Positions 35,362 through 44,394 of a stretch of 64,000 nucleotides of DNA are shown here, one piece after another. Numbering within the stretch: position 1 is the stretch's first letter; the number at the start of each line of letters is the position of its first letter. The DNA is from Berkiella sp050247135 (GTDB lineage Bacteria; Pseudomonadota; Gammaproteobacteria; Berkiellales; Berkiellaceae): contig JBFWUT010000004.1 of the NCBI GenBank assembly GCA_050247135.1, forward strand, positions 90,018 to 154,017. Direction: 5' to 3'. The position numbers and the translations under genes are program-made. The notes below the pieces were generated by a model. That model did not search any database. It was not told where the DNA came from and saw nothing but the letters and a program-made list of their open reading frames with translations.

Positions 35362-36390
35362 TCATTCATTGCTTTGCTTAGAAGGTATTATGCCGGGTAC
35401 TTTCGATGGTTGATTGACATATATTTCACGTACTTGCTTTTTGACAACATCATCTTGAGGCGGAACCTTAAGTTGCTCAAAGTGCGGATTGTCGCCTTGA
35501 ACCAAACTGATCTCAACCCGACGATTTCGTAAACGATTTTCTTTGGTATCATTAGGATATAAAGGCTGTGCATCACCATAACCTAAAATGACTATCCGTT
35601 TTTTGCTAATATTTCTTTCTTCAGTCAAGTAACGTGCGACTGCAATGGCTCGACCCGCTGAGAGATCCCAATTCGATCGATAGAGTCGATTGGATACGGG
35701 GGTATCATCAGTGTGCCCCGCAATATCAATTTCACCAGGGATCAACTCTAAAAAAGTAGAAATTTTATTTAAAATAGGAATAAAAGAAGCTTGAATGGTA
35801 TCATCACCATTGGCAAAAGAACCTGCTTCAAGCACTCTTATCACGATCCGTTGATCCTTGGCTTCCACTTCAATCAGCCCTTGCAAGATTTCTTTTGCTA
35901 AGGTTTTAGCTAAGGTTTCAGTGATCTCAATCCGTTTTTGCTCTTTTGATTTTTGGATGGCTGCTTTGTCTTGATTAGTCACACCTTTTTCTCGACCACC
36001 CTGACTCACATCAGACCCCTCTGCTCCTTGCATCGGGATCCGCTTATCATCAAATTCCAAGCTCATTTTGTTTTCATCAGTCGTTTTTTGTCTCACCTCA
36101 TTTAAAACCGTTGGTGAAGGCTTACCGGGACTAAACTCTTTTGCAACAATACTGGTCCCCTTAGGGATCTCATAGGCCACAATATCTCTTTGCACACCAA
36201 ACGCTTTTTCTAACGAACCACCGACTTCTTTAAACTTAGCGGAATCTTGCTCAGAGAATGATAAGAGTAATACGAAAAAGCTCATCAATAATGACATCAT
36301 GTCAGCGAATGTGACGACCCAACCTTCCGATTTGCCAGCATGTGCGGCTGGCGGGCCATCATCATCATCGTGGGCTGCATGGCCGGACAT
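35362..36390 (-). CDS. motB: flagellar motor stator protein MotB (PomB-like)
   Basis: A 342-residue protein. One N-terminal membrane helix contains the ion-binding aspartate in FADMMSLLMSFFVLLLSF (Asp30). A charged linker is followed by an OmpA-type peptidoglycan-binding domain (IDIAGHTDDTPVS, then NWDLSAGRAIAVARYL and RNRRVEIS). It forms the stator with MotA. Its ATG shares one base with the motA stop (TAATG), so translation is coupled. The ion used (H+ or Na+) cannot be decided from the sequence alone. Confidence 0.9.
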   Translation of the reverse strand: MSGHAAHDDDDGPPAAHAGKSEGWVVTFADMMSLLMSFFVLLLSFSEQDSAKFKEVGGSLEKAFGVQRDIVAYEIPKGTSIVAKEFSPGKPSPTVLNEVRQKTTDENKMSLEFDDKRIPMQGAEGSDVSQGGREKGVTNQDKAAIQKSKEQKRIEITETLAKTLAKEILQGLIEVEAKDQRIVIRVLEAGSFANGDDTIQASFIPILNKISTFLELIPGEIDIAGHTDDTPVSNRLYRSNWDLSAGRAIAVARYLTEERNISKKRIVILGYGDAQPLYPNDTKENRLRNRRVEISLVQGDNPHFEQLKVPPQDDVVKKQVREIYVNQPSKVPGIIPSKQSNE

Positions 36391-37148
36391 TATTTCTCAA
36401 CCCCACGACCTTTGCTCGGTAGATAATTCTTCAACGCTTCTTCAATCACGCGTGGATTTTGTCCAGCTTGAATACCCAGTAAAGCATCGATCACTAAAGC
36501 CTTTGCGGTACGTTCTTCTGTAGAACGTAACTCTAATTTATCTGCAATAGGAAGTGCTAACATATTAGCTATTACTGCACCATAGAACGTTGCTAATAAC
36601 GCGATAGCCATCGCAGGGCCAATCGACTTGGGATCGCTCATGTTTGACATCATGAGCACAAGCCCCATGAGCGTTCCTATCATCCCCATGGCAGGACCCG
36701 CTTCTGCAATTGCCCGGAATACTTTTTGCCCCCACATATGACGCTCAACAGTGAGGTTCATTTCTTTAGAAAGAATTTTTTTCACGACTTCTGGTTCATG
36801 ACCGTCGATGAGTAATTGGACGCCTTTTTGCAGGAACGGGTTTTTAATTTCCATCCCTTCTAGGGAGAGTAAGCCGCCTTTTCTGGCCGCTTCAGCAATT
36901 TTGACAGACTCTTCAATAATATCTTGAGGACTGAATTTTTTAAATATGAAGGCATGAATGGCCGTTTTAAATGCACCAAAGAATCGCCCCATACCGAATT
37001 TCATAATCGTGACAACGGTACTGCCTCCGATGACGATCATGATAGGGTGCATGTTTAAAAAGACGCCGATACTGCCGCCATCGGCAGCAATCGCCCAGTA
37101 TAGAATGTATCCTCCGCCCAACAGGCCGAGGATTGTCCCGATATCCAT
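36390..37148 (-). CDS. motA: flagellar motor stator protein MotA (PomA-like)
   Basis: A 252-residue protein with four membrane helices, of the MotA/TolQ/ExbB family. The N-terminus MDIGTILGLLGGGYILYWAI and the segment GPAMGMIGTLMGLVLMMSNM are typical of PomA-type stator subunits. The ATG at 37148 is used because AGGGA precedes it; a GTG two codons upstream is possible. It is the first gene of motA-motB-pilZ. No other flagellar gene is in the window. Confidence 0.9.
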   Translation of the reverse strand: MDIGTILGLLGGGYILYWAIAADGGSIGVFLNMHPIMIVIGGSTVVTIMKFGMGRFFGAFKTAIHAFIFKKFSPQDIIEESVKIAEAARKGGLLSLEGMEIKNPFLQKGVQLLIDGHEPEVVKKILSKEMNLTVERHMWGQKVFRAIAEAGPAMGMIGTLMGLVLMMSNMSDPKSIGPAMAIALLATFYGAVIANMLALPIADKLELRSTEERTAKALVIDALLGIQAGQNPRVIEEALKNYLPSKGRGVEK

Positions 37149-37304
37149 CAACACATCCCTGTTAACGCATTCAGCTTTTTAGCAGTTAAGTACTCTGCTA
37201 TTAATGTATATTCTAGTTTGCTTAATCATAAAATTCCTGTTTGGCCATTGACCCAAACCCCCGTCTACGATAACTTCTTGGTTTTAATTGAAAAAATAAA
37301 TCTA

Positions 37305-37529
37305 GTGGCTAACAAAAAAACAGCACCTGCCGTACCCGACTTCGAGGGATCGCTCCAAAAACTGGAAACCATTGTGAACAAGATGGAAACCGGTGAGCTT
37401 AGCTTGGAAGATGCTTTATCGCACTTTGAACAAGGCGTTGCTTTAGCAAGACAATGTCAACACTCATTGCGCCAAGCCGAACTTCGCGTAGAGCAGCTGA
37501 TGAATGAAAATGAAGCACCTGAGAAATAA
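37305..37529 (+). CDS. xseB: exodeoxyribonuclease VII small subunit
   Basis: A 74-residue protein from a GTG start (VANKKTAPAV...), matching the usual XseB length of 70-85 residues. FEGSLQKLETIVNKMETGEL and the SLEDALSHFEQGVALARQCQ helix are the family signature. It partners XseA in degrading single-stranded DNA. The upstream in-frame ATG at 37218 would add 29 residues not seen in the family. It begins the xseB-ispA-dxs-folE2 series. Confidence 0.85.
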   Translation: MANKKTAPAVPDFEGSLQKLETIVNKMETGELSLEDALSHFEQGVALARQCQHSLRQAELRVEQLMNENEAPEK

Positions 37530-37534
37530 CTAGC

Positions 37535-38389
37535 ATGGCCATGAAGGGTATGACTGCCACTCAAGCACGCATCGAGGCCTTGTTGGATCAGTACTTGCCC
37601 GCCGACGACCACTCGACCTCTTTATCCCAAGCCATGCGCTATGCCTGCCTGAATGGCGGAAAACGCTTACGCCCCCATTTGGCCTACCAAAGTGCAACCT
37701 TATTTGACACCCCTCCTGAAGCGATCGATCCAATTGCTGTCGCGCTGGAATTAGTCCACTGCTACTCCCTTATCCATGATGACTTACCTGCGATGGATAA
37801 TGATGATCTCAGGCGTGGTAAACCAACCTGCCATAAGGTGTTTGGAGAAGCGACCGCCATTTTGGCTGGTGACGCTTTGCTGACCTTGGCTTTTGAAGTT
37901 TTATGCTCAACTAACTTAAATATAATTCAGACGCTGTCACGAGCCGCTGGCCCATTCGGCATGGTTCAAGGTCAAGCATTTGATCTGGCTTCTGAGGGAA
38001 AATCGCTATCTTATGAGCAATTATGTCAAATGCATCGTGCAAAGACTGGGGCTCTGATTGCAGCCAGTGTACAATGTGGCGCTATTGCGAGTGGCGCAAG
38101 CGAAAGTGATTTAGAAAAATTACATAAATTTGGTTTAAGCATAGGCCTCGCTTTTCAGATCAAAGACGACCTTTTAGATGCATTAGGGCAAAGTGAGACT
38201 ATGGGTAAAACAGCGGGACAAGATGTGAAAAATCAAAAGTGCACTTTTGTTACCGTACTGGGTCTTCATGCAACCAAACAACACCTTGCAAATTGCTATT
38301 CTATGAGCCTTGACCACTTAGCTTCTTTTGGTGCAAAAGCAGATGGACTGCGCGCTTTAGCAGCTTACATCGTCGAAAGGGAAAACTAA
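37535..38389 (+). CDS. ispA: farnesyl diphosphate synthase
   Basis: A 284-residue all-helical prenyltransferase. NGGKRLRPHL, the first aspartate-rich motif DDLPAMDNDD, GQAFDL and the second motif KDDLLD are all present. It condenses IPP with DMAPP/GPP to farnesyl diphosphate for undecaprenol, quinone and heme modifications. It lies 5 nt after xseB, and its stop is directly followed by the GTG start of dxs, so it is translated in one operon. Confidence 0.95.
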   Translation: MAMKGMTATQARIEALLDQYLPADDHSTSLSQAMRYACLNGGKRLRPHLAYQSATLFDTPPEAIDPIAVALELVHCYSLIHDDLPAMDNDDLRRGKPTCHKVFGEATAILAGDALLTLAFEVLCSTNLNIIQTLSRAAGPFGMVQGQAFDLASEGKSLSYEQLCQMHRAKTGALIAASVQCGAIASGASESDLEKLHKFGLSIGLAFQIKDDLLDALGQSETMGKTAGQDVKNQKCTFVTVLGLHATKQHLANCYSMSLDHLASFGAKADGLRALAAYIVEREN

Positions 38390-40279
38390 GTGAGCATTTT
38401 CGATTCTATACAATGCCCCGCTGATTTGCGGAAATTATCGCTTGAAGAGCTGCCTGAGGTCGCTAAAGGCTTGCGACAATTTCTATTGGAATCCCTTAAT
38501 GAAACAGGCGGCCATTTAGCAGCAGGCTTAGGCGCAATCGAACTAACGATTGCACTGCATTATGTTTTTAATACCCCTGTTGACCGATTGGTCTTTGACG
38601 TAGGGCATCAAGCCTATCCCCATAAAATATTGACGCAAAGACGCCATCAATTTCAGACACTTCGTAAAAAAGAAGGCTTAGCCCCTTTTCCACGCCGCGA
38701 AGAAAGTCCCTATGATGCTTTTGGTGTAGGACATTCCAGTACCTCTATTAGCGCGGCTTTGGGTATGACTATTGCCAAAAAATTGCTGCAAGAAGAAGGC
38801 AGAGCCATTGCCATTATTGGTGATGGAGCCATGACAGCCGGAATGGCATTTGAAGCTTTAAATCACGCCGGCGATGCTAAAGCCGATCTGTTAGTGATCC
38901 TTAACGATAATGATATGTCTATTTCGGGCAATGTGGGTGCCTTATCCAATTATTTTTCACGGATCTTGTCTAGCAAGCTCTACACGACCGTGCGCAAAGG
39001 TGGCAAGCATGTGCTCAGCCGTATTCCTCCGATGTGGGAATTTGCCAGACGTACCGAAGAGCATCTCAAAGGCATGATCATGCCTGGAACCTTATTTGAA
39101 GAATTGGGATTCAATTATATTGGACCTATTGATGGCCATGATTTAGCGACCACAGTAAAAACCCTGCAAAATGTCAAAGCCTTAAAGGGCCCGCAGCTAT
39201 TGCATGTGATCACTCAAAAAGGTAAAGGTTATCCACCCGCCGAAGCGGATCCCATTACCTATCACGGTGTCTCCCCTGGCTTTTACACGCCCAAAAATGA
39301 AGCAGCAAAAACCAGCACATCACAAAGCATGCCAAGCTATTCGACCGTGCTTGGCGATTGGTTATGTGAGGTAGCCAAGATAGAGCCACGCCTAGTAGCG
39401 ATTACACCCGCCATGTGCGAAGGCTCAGGCCTGGTACGATTTGCTAAACAATTTCCCACTCGCTATTTTGATGTGGGTATTGCCGAACAACACAGCGTCA
39501 CATTAGCCGCAGGTTTAGCTTGCGATAACATGAAACCCGTCGTAGCGATTTATTCCACTTTTTTACAGCGAGCTTATGATCAATTAATTCATGATGTGGC
39601 CATCCAAAATCTACCGGTATTATTTGCCATTGATAGAGCGGGACTTGTTAATGATGGCCCGACCCACTCCGGTAATTTTGATTTAAGCTATTTGCGATGT
39701 ATCCCCAATATGGTGGTCATGGCACCTAAAGACGCGAATGAATGTCGTCATATGCTTTATACCGGCTTACAAATAGCCGGTCCAAGTGCTGTTCGTTACC
39801 CTCGCGGTAGTGGTCCGCAAGTCACCATCGATAGCAAATTATGTGCATTGCCTATTGGCAAAGCTGAGCGCATTTATGACGGTAAAGAAATAGCGATTTT
39901 AAGTTTTGGTTCGATGTTTGAGACTGCCCGCAAAGTGGCTGAAAAACTTGGCACAACGCTGGTGAATATGCGCTTTGTGAAGCCGCTAGATGAAGAGATG
40001 ATTATCGCTCTAGCCAAATCGCACTCACTGATTGTCACGCTAGAAGAAAACGTGGTAATGGGCGGTGCTGGCGAAGGCGTTGCTTCATGCTTGCAACAAC
40101 ATGGGTATTTGAACGCAGTATTGACGTTAGGCCTACCGGATCACTTTGTTGAGCATGGAACTCAAGCAGAAATGCTTGCCAGCTGTGGCCTCGATGAAAG
40201 CAGTATTCTGCAGGCTATCCAGAAAAAAGTCAGCAATCAGTCTTGTAATAAGACGGATTCTCCATTAGAGTCCCGATGA
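38390..40279 (+). CDS. dxs: 1-deoxy-D-xylulose-5-phosphate synthase
   Basis: A 629-residue thiamine-diphosphate transketolase-like enzyme. DVGHQAYPHK, the TPP/Mg motif GDGAMTAGMAFEALN...NDND and the C-terminal transketolase motif FDVGIAEQHSVTLAAGLA are visible. It makes DXP from pyruvate and glyceraldehyde-3-phosphate, the first step of the MEP isoprenoid pathway. GTG is the start, immediately after the ispA stop. Length is normal for the family. Confidence 0.95.
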   Translation: MSIFDSIQCPADLRKLSLEELPEVAKGLRQFLLESLNETGGHLAAGLGAIELTIALHYVFNTPVDRLVFDVGHQAYPHKILTQRRHQFQTLRKKEGLAPFPRREESPYDAFGVGHSSTSISAALGMTIAKKLLQEEGRAIAIIGDGAMTAGMAFEALNHAGDAKADLLVILNDNDMSISGNVGALSNYFSRILSSKLYTTVRKGGKHVLSRIPPMWEFARRTEEHLKGMIMPGTLFEELGFNYIGPIDGHDLATTVKTLQNVKALKGPQLLHVITQKGKGYPPAEADPITYHGVSPGFYTPKNEAAKTSTSQSMPSYSTVLGDWLCEVAKIEPRLVAITPAMCEGSGLVRFAKQFPTRYFDVGIAEQHSVTLAAGLACDNMKPVVAIYSTFLQRAYDQLIHDVAIQNLPVLFAIDRAGLVNDGPTHSGNFDLSYLRCIPNMVVMAPKDANECRHMLYTGLQIAGPSAVRYPRGSGPQVTIDSKLCALPIGKAERIYDGKEIAILSFGSMFETARKVAEKLGTTLVNMRFVKPLDEEMIIALAKSHSLIVTLEENVVMGGAGEGVASCLQQHGYLNAVLTLGLPDHFVEHGTQAEMLASCGLDESSILQAIQKKVSNQSCNKTDSPLESR

Positions 40280-40307
40280 TACGTTTTGAGTAAAGGTTAG
40301 TAAAACA

Positions 40308-41150
40308 ATGCAAATTCACGATCCCATAGCCGACATCCAAAATAGCCCAGATCCACGCAATCTGGCTGTTGATCGTGTGGGGATCCGCGACCTTTGCCAC
40401 CCCATTATCTTTGAAGACCAGCACTCTATTGGACGCTTTGATATGTTGGTCGATCTGCCGAAAAATATTAAAGGCACCCACATGTCTCGCTTTGTTGAGA
40501 TCCTCAATGAAAAAGAATGCGTCTTGAGCATCGCCAACCTGCCGACCTGGCTTCATGAAATGGTGGCACGTTTACAAGCCAATTATGGTTACCTACAAGT
40601 TAAATTTCCGTATTTTGTGAACAAATATGCGCCAGTGTCTAAAGCGGCCAGTCTGATGAACTACGATATTTGTTTACGAGGCATCTTAGAAAAAGGTGAA
40701 GCTCAAGTTTTTGCCACCATTGTGGTTCCGGTTACCAGTCTTTGCCCTTGTTCAAAAGAAATTGCTGATTATGGTGCCCATAATCAACGTTCACATGTGA
40801 CTGTTACCCTGAAAGCAACCTCGCAGTTATCTTTAAAAGAAATCATTCAATTGGTCGAAAGCAAAGCCTCTTGTGAACTCTATGGGATTTTAAAACGCGC
40901 TGATGAAAAGGCCGTGACCGAGCGTGCTTATGATAATCCCCGCTTTGTCGAAGATACCGTGCGGGATATTGCAGCCGCACTCGACAATATTCCTAGCGTT
41001 AAAGGTTACAAAATCAGCTCAGAAAACTTTGAGTCGATCCATAACCATTCTGCTTATGCCGAAATTGATCGGTTAGAGACGATGGGAAAAAACAAGCAGC
41101 AAGAACAAAATATCGACGCTGTCCATTCTCATGAATTTTGCGAAGCTTAA
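40308..41150 (+). CDS. folE2: GTP cyclohydrolase I type 2 (FolE2)
   Basis: A 280-residue T-fold enzyme of the GCYH-IB family, which makes 7,8-dihydroneopterin triphosphate from GTP for folate (or queuosine) synthesis. VPVTSLCPCSKEIADYGAHNQRSHV is the family's active-site segment with the metal-ligand Cys, and FVEDTVRDIAAALD precedes the C-terminal HNHSAYAEI. It is not QueF, whose motif differs. It follows dxs by 28 nt. FolE2 is the metal-flexible alternative to zinc-dependent FolE; I see no Zur box upstream. Confidence 0.9.
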   Translation: MQIHDPIADIQNSPDPRNLAVDRVGIRDLCHPIIFEDQHSIGRFDMLVDLPKNIKGTHMSRFVEILNEKECVLSIANLPTWLHEMVARLQANYGYLQVKFPYFVNKYAPVSKAASLMNYDICLRGILEKGEAQVFATIVVPVTSLCPCSKEIADYGAHNQRSHVTVTLKATSQLSLKEIIQLVESKASCELYGILKRADEKAVTERAYDNPRFVEDTVRDIAAALDNIPSVKGYKISSENFESIHNHSAYAEIDRLETMGKNKQQEQNIDAVHSHEFCEA

Positions 41151-41153
41151 CGC

Positions 41154-41624
41154 TTAAGCGCTCGCCAATTCTCGAGTGCGAGCAACTTTCGCCGTTTTAT
41201 CGAGTACCCCATTCACAAATTTATGACTATCTTGTGCACCAAATTGCTTGGCCAACAAAATGGCTTCGTTAATAATCACTTTGTAGGGAATTTCAAGACG
41301 CTCAGCCAGCTCATAGCAGGCAATCAAGAGTATGACATACTCTATGGTATTGAGCTCATCAATGGCTCTGTCCAAATGGGGTGCCATCAATTCATCAAGA
41401 GCAGATTTTCTGGCCGCAATTTCATGAATCAATTCATGAACGTAAGCTGCATCAAATGAAATCTTTGGCATAATATCGGCGGTTTGCGAATTAAATTGAA
41501 AGTCGGTGGCGACTAAATCTGATTCAATGCGCGAAATAGCGTTTCCGGCTAACAACCAAGAATACAACCCTTGTAAAGCAAGCCATCTTGATCCATGACG
41601 GCCATGCACTTTTTTACTAGTCAT
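41154..41624 (-). CDS. nusB: transcription antitermination factor NusB
   Basis: A 156-residue all-helical NusB. RWLALQGLYSWLLAG is the N-terminal helix, ELNTIEYVILLIACYEL and PYKVIINEAILLAKQFG the core, and FVNGVLDKTAK the C-terminal helix. It binds boxA RNA with NusE for rRNA antitermination. It is the last gene of the cluster nrdR-ribD-ribB-ribH-nusB; its start overlaps the ribH stop by 8 bp. Confidence 0.95.
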   Translation of the reverse strand: MTSKKVHGRHGSRWLALQGLYSWLLAGNAISRIESDLVATDFQFNSQTADIMPKISFDAAYVHELIHEIAARKSALDELMAPHLDRAIDELNTIEYVILLIACYELAERLEIPYKVIINEAILLAKQFGAQDSHKFVNGVLDKTAKVARTRELASA

Positions 41625-42093
41625 GAATTTTTCTCAATAAATTCATCATTTCAATCAATGCCACTGCGGCTTCGGCGCCTTTGTTGCCAGCGGTTGAGCC
41701 ACTTCTGGCAATAGCTTGTTCCATGTTTTCAGTGGTTAAAACCCCCAAGGTCATGGGGATCTCCGTTTTTAATTGGGCTTGCATTAAACCATTAGCACAA
41801 CCGCCCGCCACATAATCAAAATGAGCGGTATCTCCCCGGATCACAACGCCTAAGGTCACAATCCCTGCATAGCGCCCTGTTTGCGCAGCAGCTTGTGCTG
41901 CCAGAGGAATTTCATAGCCCCCCGGAACCCGAATAAGATCAATATTCTCTTCTTTAACACCATGGCGGATGAGGGCATCTTTAGCCCCGGCAATCAGCTT
42001 GTCTACCATAAAATCGTTAAAACGCGCTGCAACAATGGCAATATTCCCACTGGGGGCAGCCAATTCTCCGAAAATTTCGCGTGCAGTTGTCAT
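41617..42093 (-). CDS. ribH: 6,7-dimethyl-8-ribityllumazine synthase
   Basis: A 158-residue lumazine synthase. IVAARFNDFMVDKLIAGAKD begins the substrate-binding region, VRVPGGYEIP is the phosphate-contact loop, GVVIRGDTAHFDYVAGG holds the catalytic His and GVLTTENMEQAIARSG the C-terminal helix. It condenses 5-amino-6-ribitylaminouracil with 3,4-dihydroxy-2-butanone 4-phosphate. The ATG at 42093 is chosen for AAGGAG 7 nt upstream. Product for the final step would go to riboflavin synthase, which is not encoded in this cluster. Confidence 0.95.
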   Translation of the reverse strand: MTTAREIFGELAAPSGNIAIVAARFNDFMVDKLIAGAKDALIRHGVKEENIDLIRVPGGYEIPLAAQAAAQTGRYAGIVTLGVVIRGDTAHFDYVAGGCANGLMQAQLKTEIPMTLGVLTTENMEQAIARSGSTAGNKGAEAAVALIEMMNLLRKIHD

Positions 42094-42130
42094 ATTCTTC
42101 TCCTTTATGGGGCTCGCTATAGTATCAAAA

Positions 42131-42778
42131 TTAAGCACAAATGAAATCAGTGTGAATACCCGCTTTTTGCTCTATTTTCTGACGATAAGCAATCAAATCG
42201 GCAATGGTTCCCAATTTCAACCCATGCTTTTTAGCAAAAATTTCTAATTCGGGTAATCTGGCCATCGTACCATCTTCATTTAAAATTTCGCATAACACGC
42301 CAGCCTCACGAAGACCTGCCAAGCGCGCTAAATCGACACTGGCTTCAGTGTGGCCTGGACGTTGTAAAACTCCACCCGGTAACGCCATAATCGGAAAAAC
42401 ATGGCCCGGCTGCACCACATCTACGGGTTCAGCCTGAGGATGAATGGCGGTTAAAATAGTATGAGCACGCTCAGAAGCAGAAATCCCGGTCGTGACGCCT
42501 TTCGCTGCCTCAATGGATAAAGTGAAATTAGGCGCAACTGAGGAATGGTTAGTGCCACGAATCTTCTCTAAACCAATTTGATTACAAAGCTTTTCTGACA
42601 TAGGCAAGCAAATCAATCCACAAGCTTGTCTTGCCATAAAAGTGATGTGGGCTGCGGTGACTTTTTCAGCAGCCATGATAATATCACCCTCATTCTCACG
42701 ATCTTCATCATCAATGATGATGACCATTTTACCTAAGCGGATGTCGTCAATGATTTCTTTTATACTATGAATGGTCAT
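42131..42778 (-). CDS. ribB: 3,4-dihydroxy-2-butanone 4-phosphate synthase
   Basis: A 215-residue stand-alone RibB. MVIIIDDEDRENEGDIIMAAE is the family's catalytic loop, with FMARQACGLICLPMSE and HTEASVDLARLAGLREAGVL further on. It makes the four-carbon unit for lumazine synthase from ribulose-5-phosphate. The RibA (GTP cyclohydrolase II) half found as a fusion in many Legionellales is absent. The ATG at 42778 has AGGG upstream and lies inside the ribD end (14-bp overlap). Confidence 0.9.
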   Translation of the reverse strand: MTIHSIKEIIDDIRLGKMVIIIDDEDRENEGDIIMAAEKVTAAHITFMARQACGLICLPMSEKLCNQIGLEKIRGTNHSSVAPNFTLSIEAAKGVTTGISASERAHTILTAIHPQAEPVDVVQPGHVFPIMALPGGVLQRPGHTEASVDLARLAGLREAGVLCEILNEDGTMARLPELEIFAKKHGLKLGTIADLIAYRQKIEQKAGIHTDFICA

Positions 42779-43907
42779 GGTGCACCCTTGCAAAATCACT
42801 TAATGCTACTCGTAATCTCAGATCAGGCCCTATCCTTTCAACAGCAAGGTATTTTCCTTTGAGATGTTCCTCAAGCTGTTGAATCATTGGCAAATCGGCC
42901 ATTCCTCTGGCATTGCTACCTAATATTTTAGGGGCAACATAGACTAATAATTCATCGACCAAAGCGTTTTGTAGTAGGCCGCCGACAAACTCTGCACCTG
43001 CTTCGACCAGCAAATCATTTACCTCATATTCAGCCAACCAGTCTAATAACACGCTAAAATCGATATGCTGATCTTTTAGCGGCAGACCAATGCATTCCAC
43101 TTCATCAGAAGGCACTTTATCAAGCCACTCATTAATGGTCGAATTTGGCACTTTATCAGAAACGACCACCACTACTTTACCGGGTAATGAAAAAAGCTGG
43201 CTGGTAACTGGACTTTGTAACTGTGTATCTATTACGACTCTCAGTGGCGCCTTGATCTCATCGATCCCTTCGATATCTCGTAACGTCAAGCGGCAATTAT
43301 CTGCTACTAGCGTGGTTAAGGTGGTGACAATGGCACCACTTTTGGCGCGCCATTGTTGCACATCCGTTCGAGATTCTTCCGAGGTAATCCATTGGCTTTG
43401 CCCGTTTTGCATGGCCGTTTTACCATCTAAGCTCATCCCTATTTTGACGCGCACATAAGGTTTTTGCCTTTGCATTCTCGAAAAGAACCCCAGATTGAGC
43501 TCCCTAGCCTGTTCGGCTAACACAAAAGTGACCACTTCAATGCCTGCCAGTTGCAGTTTTTCAATGCCTTTTCCTTTGACCAAAGGATTCGGATCAAGCG
43601 TCGCTATCACTACCTTTTGGATCCCGGCTTCAATCAAGGCATCGACGCAAGGGCCTGTTTTGCCCGTATGAGCACAAGGTTCCAGCGTGACATAAGCCGT
43701 GGCACCTTTGGCCTTTTCTTTAGCCTGCGCTAAAGCATTGATTTCAGCGTGAGCTTGCCCGCATTGTAGATGACTTCCCTGCCCAACCACCTGGCCGTCT
43801 GCCACAATGACACAGCCCACCATCGGATTAGGACGTGCACTAAACTGGCCCTGATTTGCTAAGGCAATGGCTTGGCGCATGTAGGTGATATCGAGTTCGT
43901 TACTCAT
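42765..43907 (-). CDS. ribD: bifunctional riboflavin deaminase/reductase
   Basis: A 380-residue RibD. The N-terminal deaminase has the zinc site HAEINAL and PCAHTGKTGPCVDALI. The C-terminal reductase begins KPYVRVKIGMSLDGKTA, with DLLVEAGAEFVGGLL near the end. It deaminates and then reduces the pyrimidine intermediate of riboflavin synthesis. Its start shares one base with the nrdR stop (TAATG) and its end overlaps ribB by 14 bp. Confidence 0.95.
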   Translation of the reverse strand: MSNELDITYMRQAIALANQGQFSARPNPMVGCVIVADGQVVGQGSHLQCGQAHAEINALAQAKEKAKGATAYVTLEPCAHTGKTGPCVDALIEAGIQKVVIATLDPNPLVKGKGIEKLQLAGIEVVTFVLAEQARELNLGFFSRMQRQKPYVRVKIGMSLDGKTAMQNGQSQWITSEESRTDVQQWRAKSGAIVTTLTTLVADNCRLTLRDIEGIDEIKAPLRVVIDTQLQSPVTSQLFSLPGKVVVVVSDKVPNSTINEWLDKVPSDEVECIGLPLKDQHIDFSVLLDWLAEYEVNDLLVEAGAEFVGGLLQNALVDELLVYVAPKILGSNARGMADLPMIQQLEEHLKGKYLAVERIGPDLRLRVALSDFARVHHDHS

Positions 43908-44371
43908 TACGCAGTTTCATTCTCTTCACGTAGACGTTGGATTTCTTCTTCAAAAGCATGAACATCTTGGAAGCGACGATAAACGGAAGCAAAACGCACA
44001 TAGGCCACATGATCAATTTGGCGCAGCTCTTGCATGATCCAGTCGCCCAATACTTTTGTTAATACTTCACGCTCACCCACTGCCCTCAAACGCCGCTTGA
44101 TGCGACTAATCGCATCTTCTACTTTTTCCATACTCACTGGACGCTTTTCAAGAGCTCGTAATAAACCTTGCCGAAGTTTGTTTTCATTAAACGCTTCGCG
44201 ACTCGCATCACGCTTTACCATACGCGGCAGCGTCAATTCTGCTGTTTCATAGGTCGTAAAACGCTCAAAACATTCAAGGCATTCGCGACGCCGTCGCACT
44301 TGGTCCCCTTCACTGGAAAAGCGCGAATCAACGACCTTCGTTTCGGTTACATTACAAAATGGGCAGCGCAT
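43907..44371 (-). CDS. nrdR: transcriptional repressor NrdR
   Basis: A 154-residue NrdR. The zinc ribbon is MRCPFCNVTE with CLECFERFTTYE, followed by an ATP-cone domain (VVDSRFSSEGDQVRRRREC precedes it; LPRMVKRDASREAFNENKL begins the cone). It represses ribonucleotide reductase genes according to ATP/dATP. It leads the riboflavin cluster, with glyA 24 nt upstream, in the order common in gammaproteobacteria. Confidence 0.95.
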   Translation of the reverse strand: MRCPFCNVTETKVVDSRFSSEGDQVRRRRECLECFERFTTYETAELTLPRMVKRDASREAFNENKLRQGLLRALEKRPVSMEKVEDAISRIKRRLRAVGEREVLTKVLGDWIMQELRQIDHVAYVRFASVYRRFQDVHAFEEEIQRLREENETA

Positions 44372-44394
44372 ATCTCAACTCCTTTTTATGCTCC

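Noticed and set aside
40308..41150. QueF-like nitrile reductase
   Set aside because: The T-fold segment VPVTSLCPCSKEI and the overall length fit FolE2 rather than QueF.
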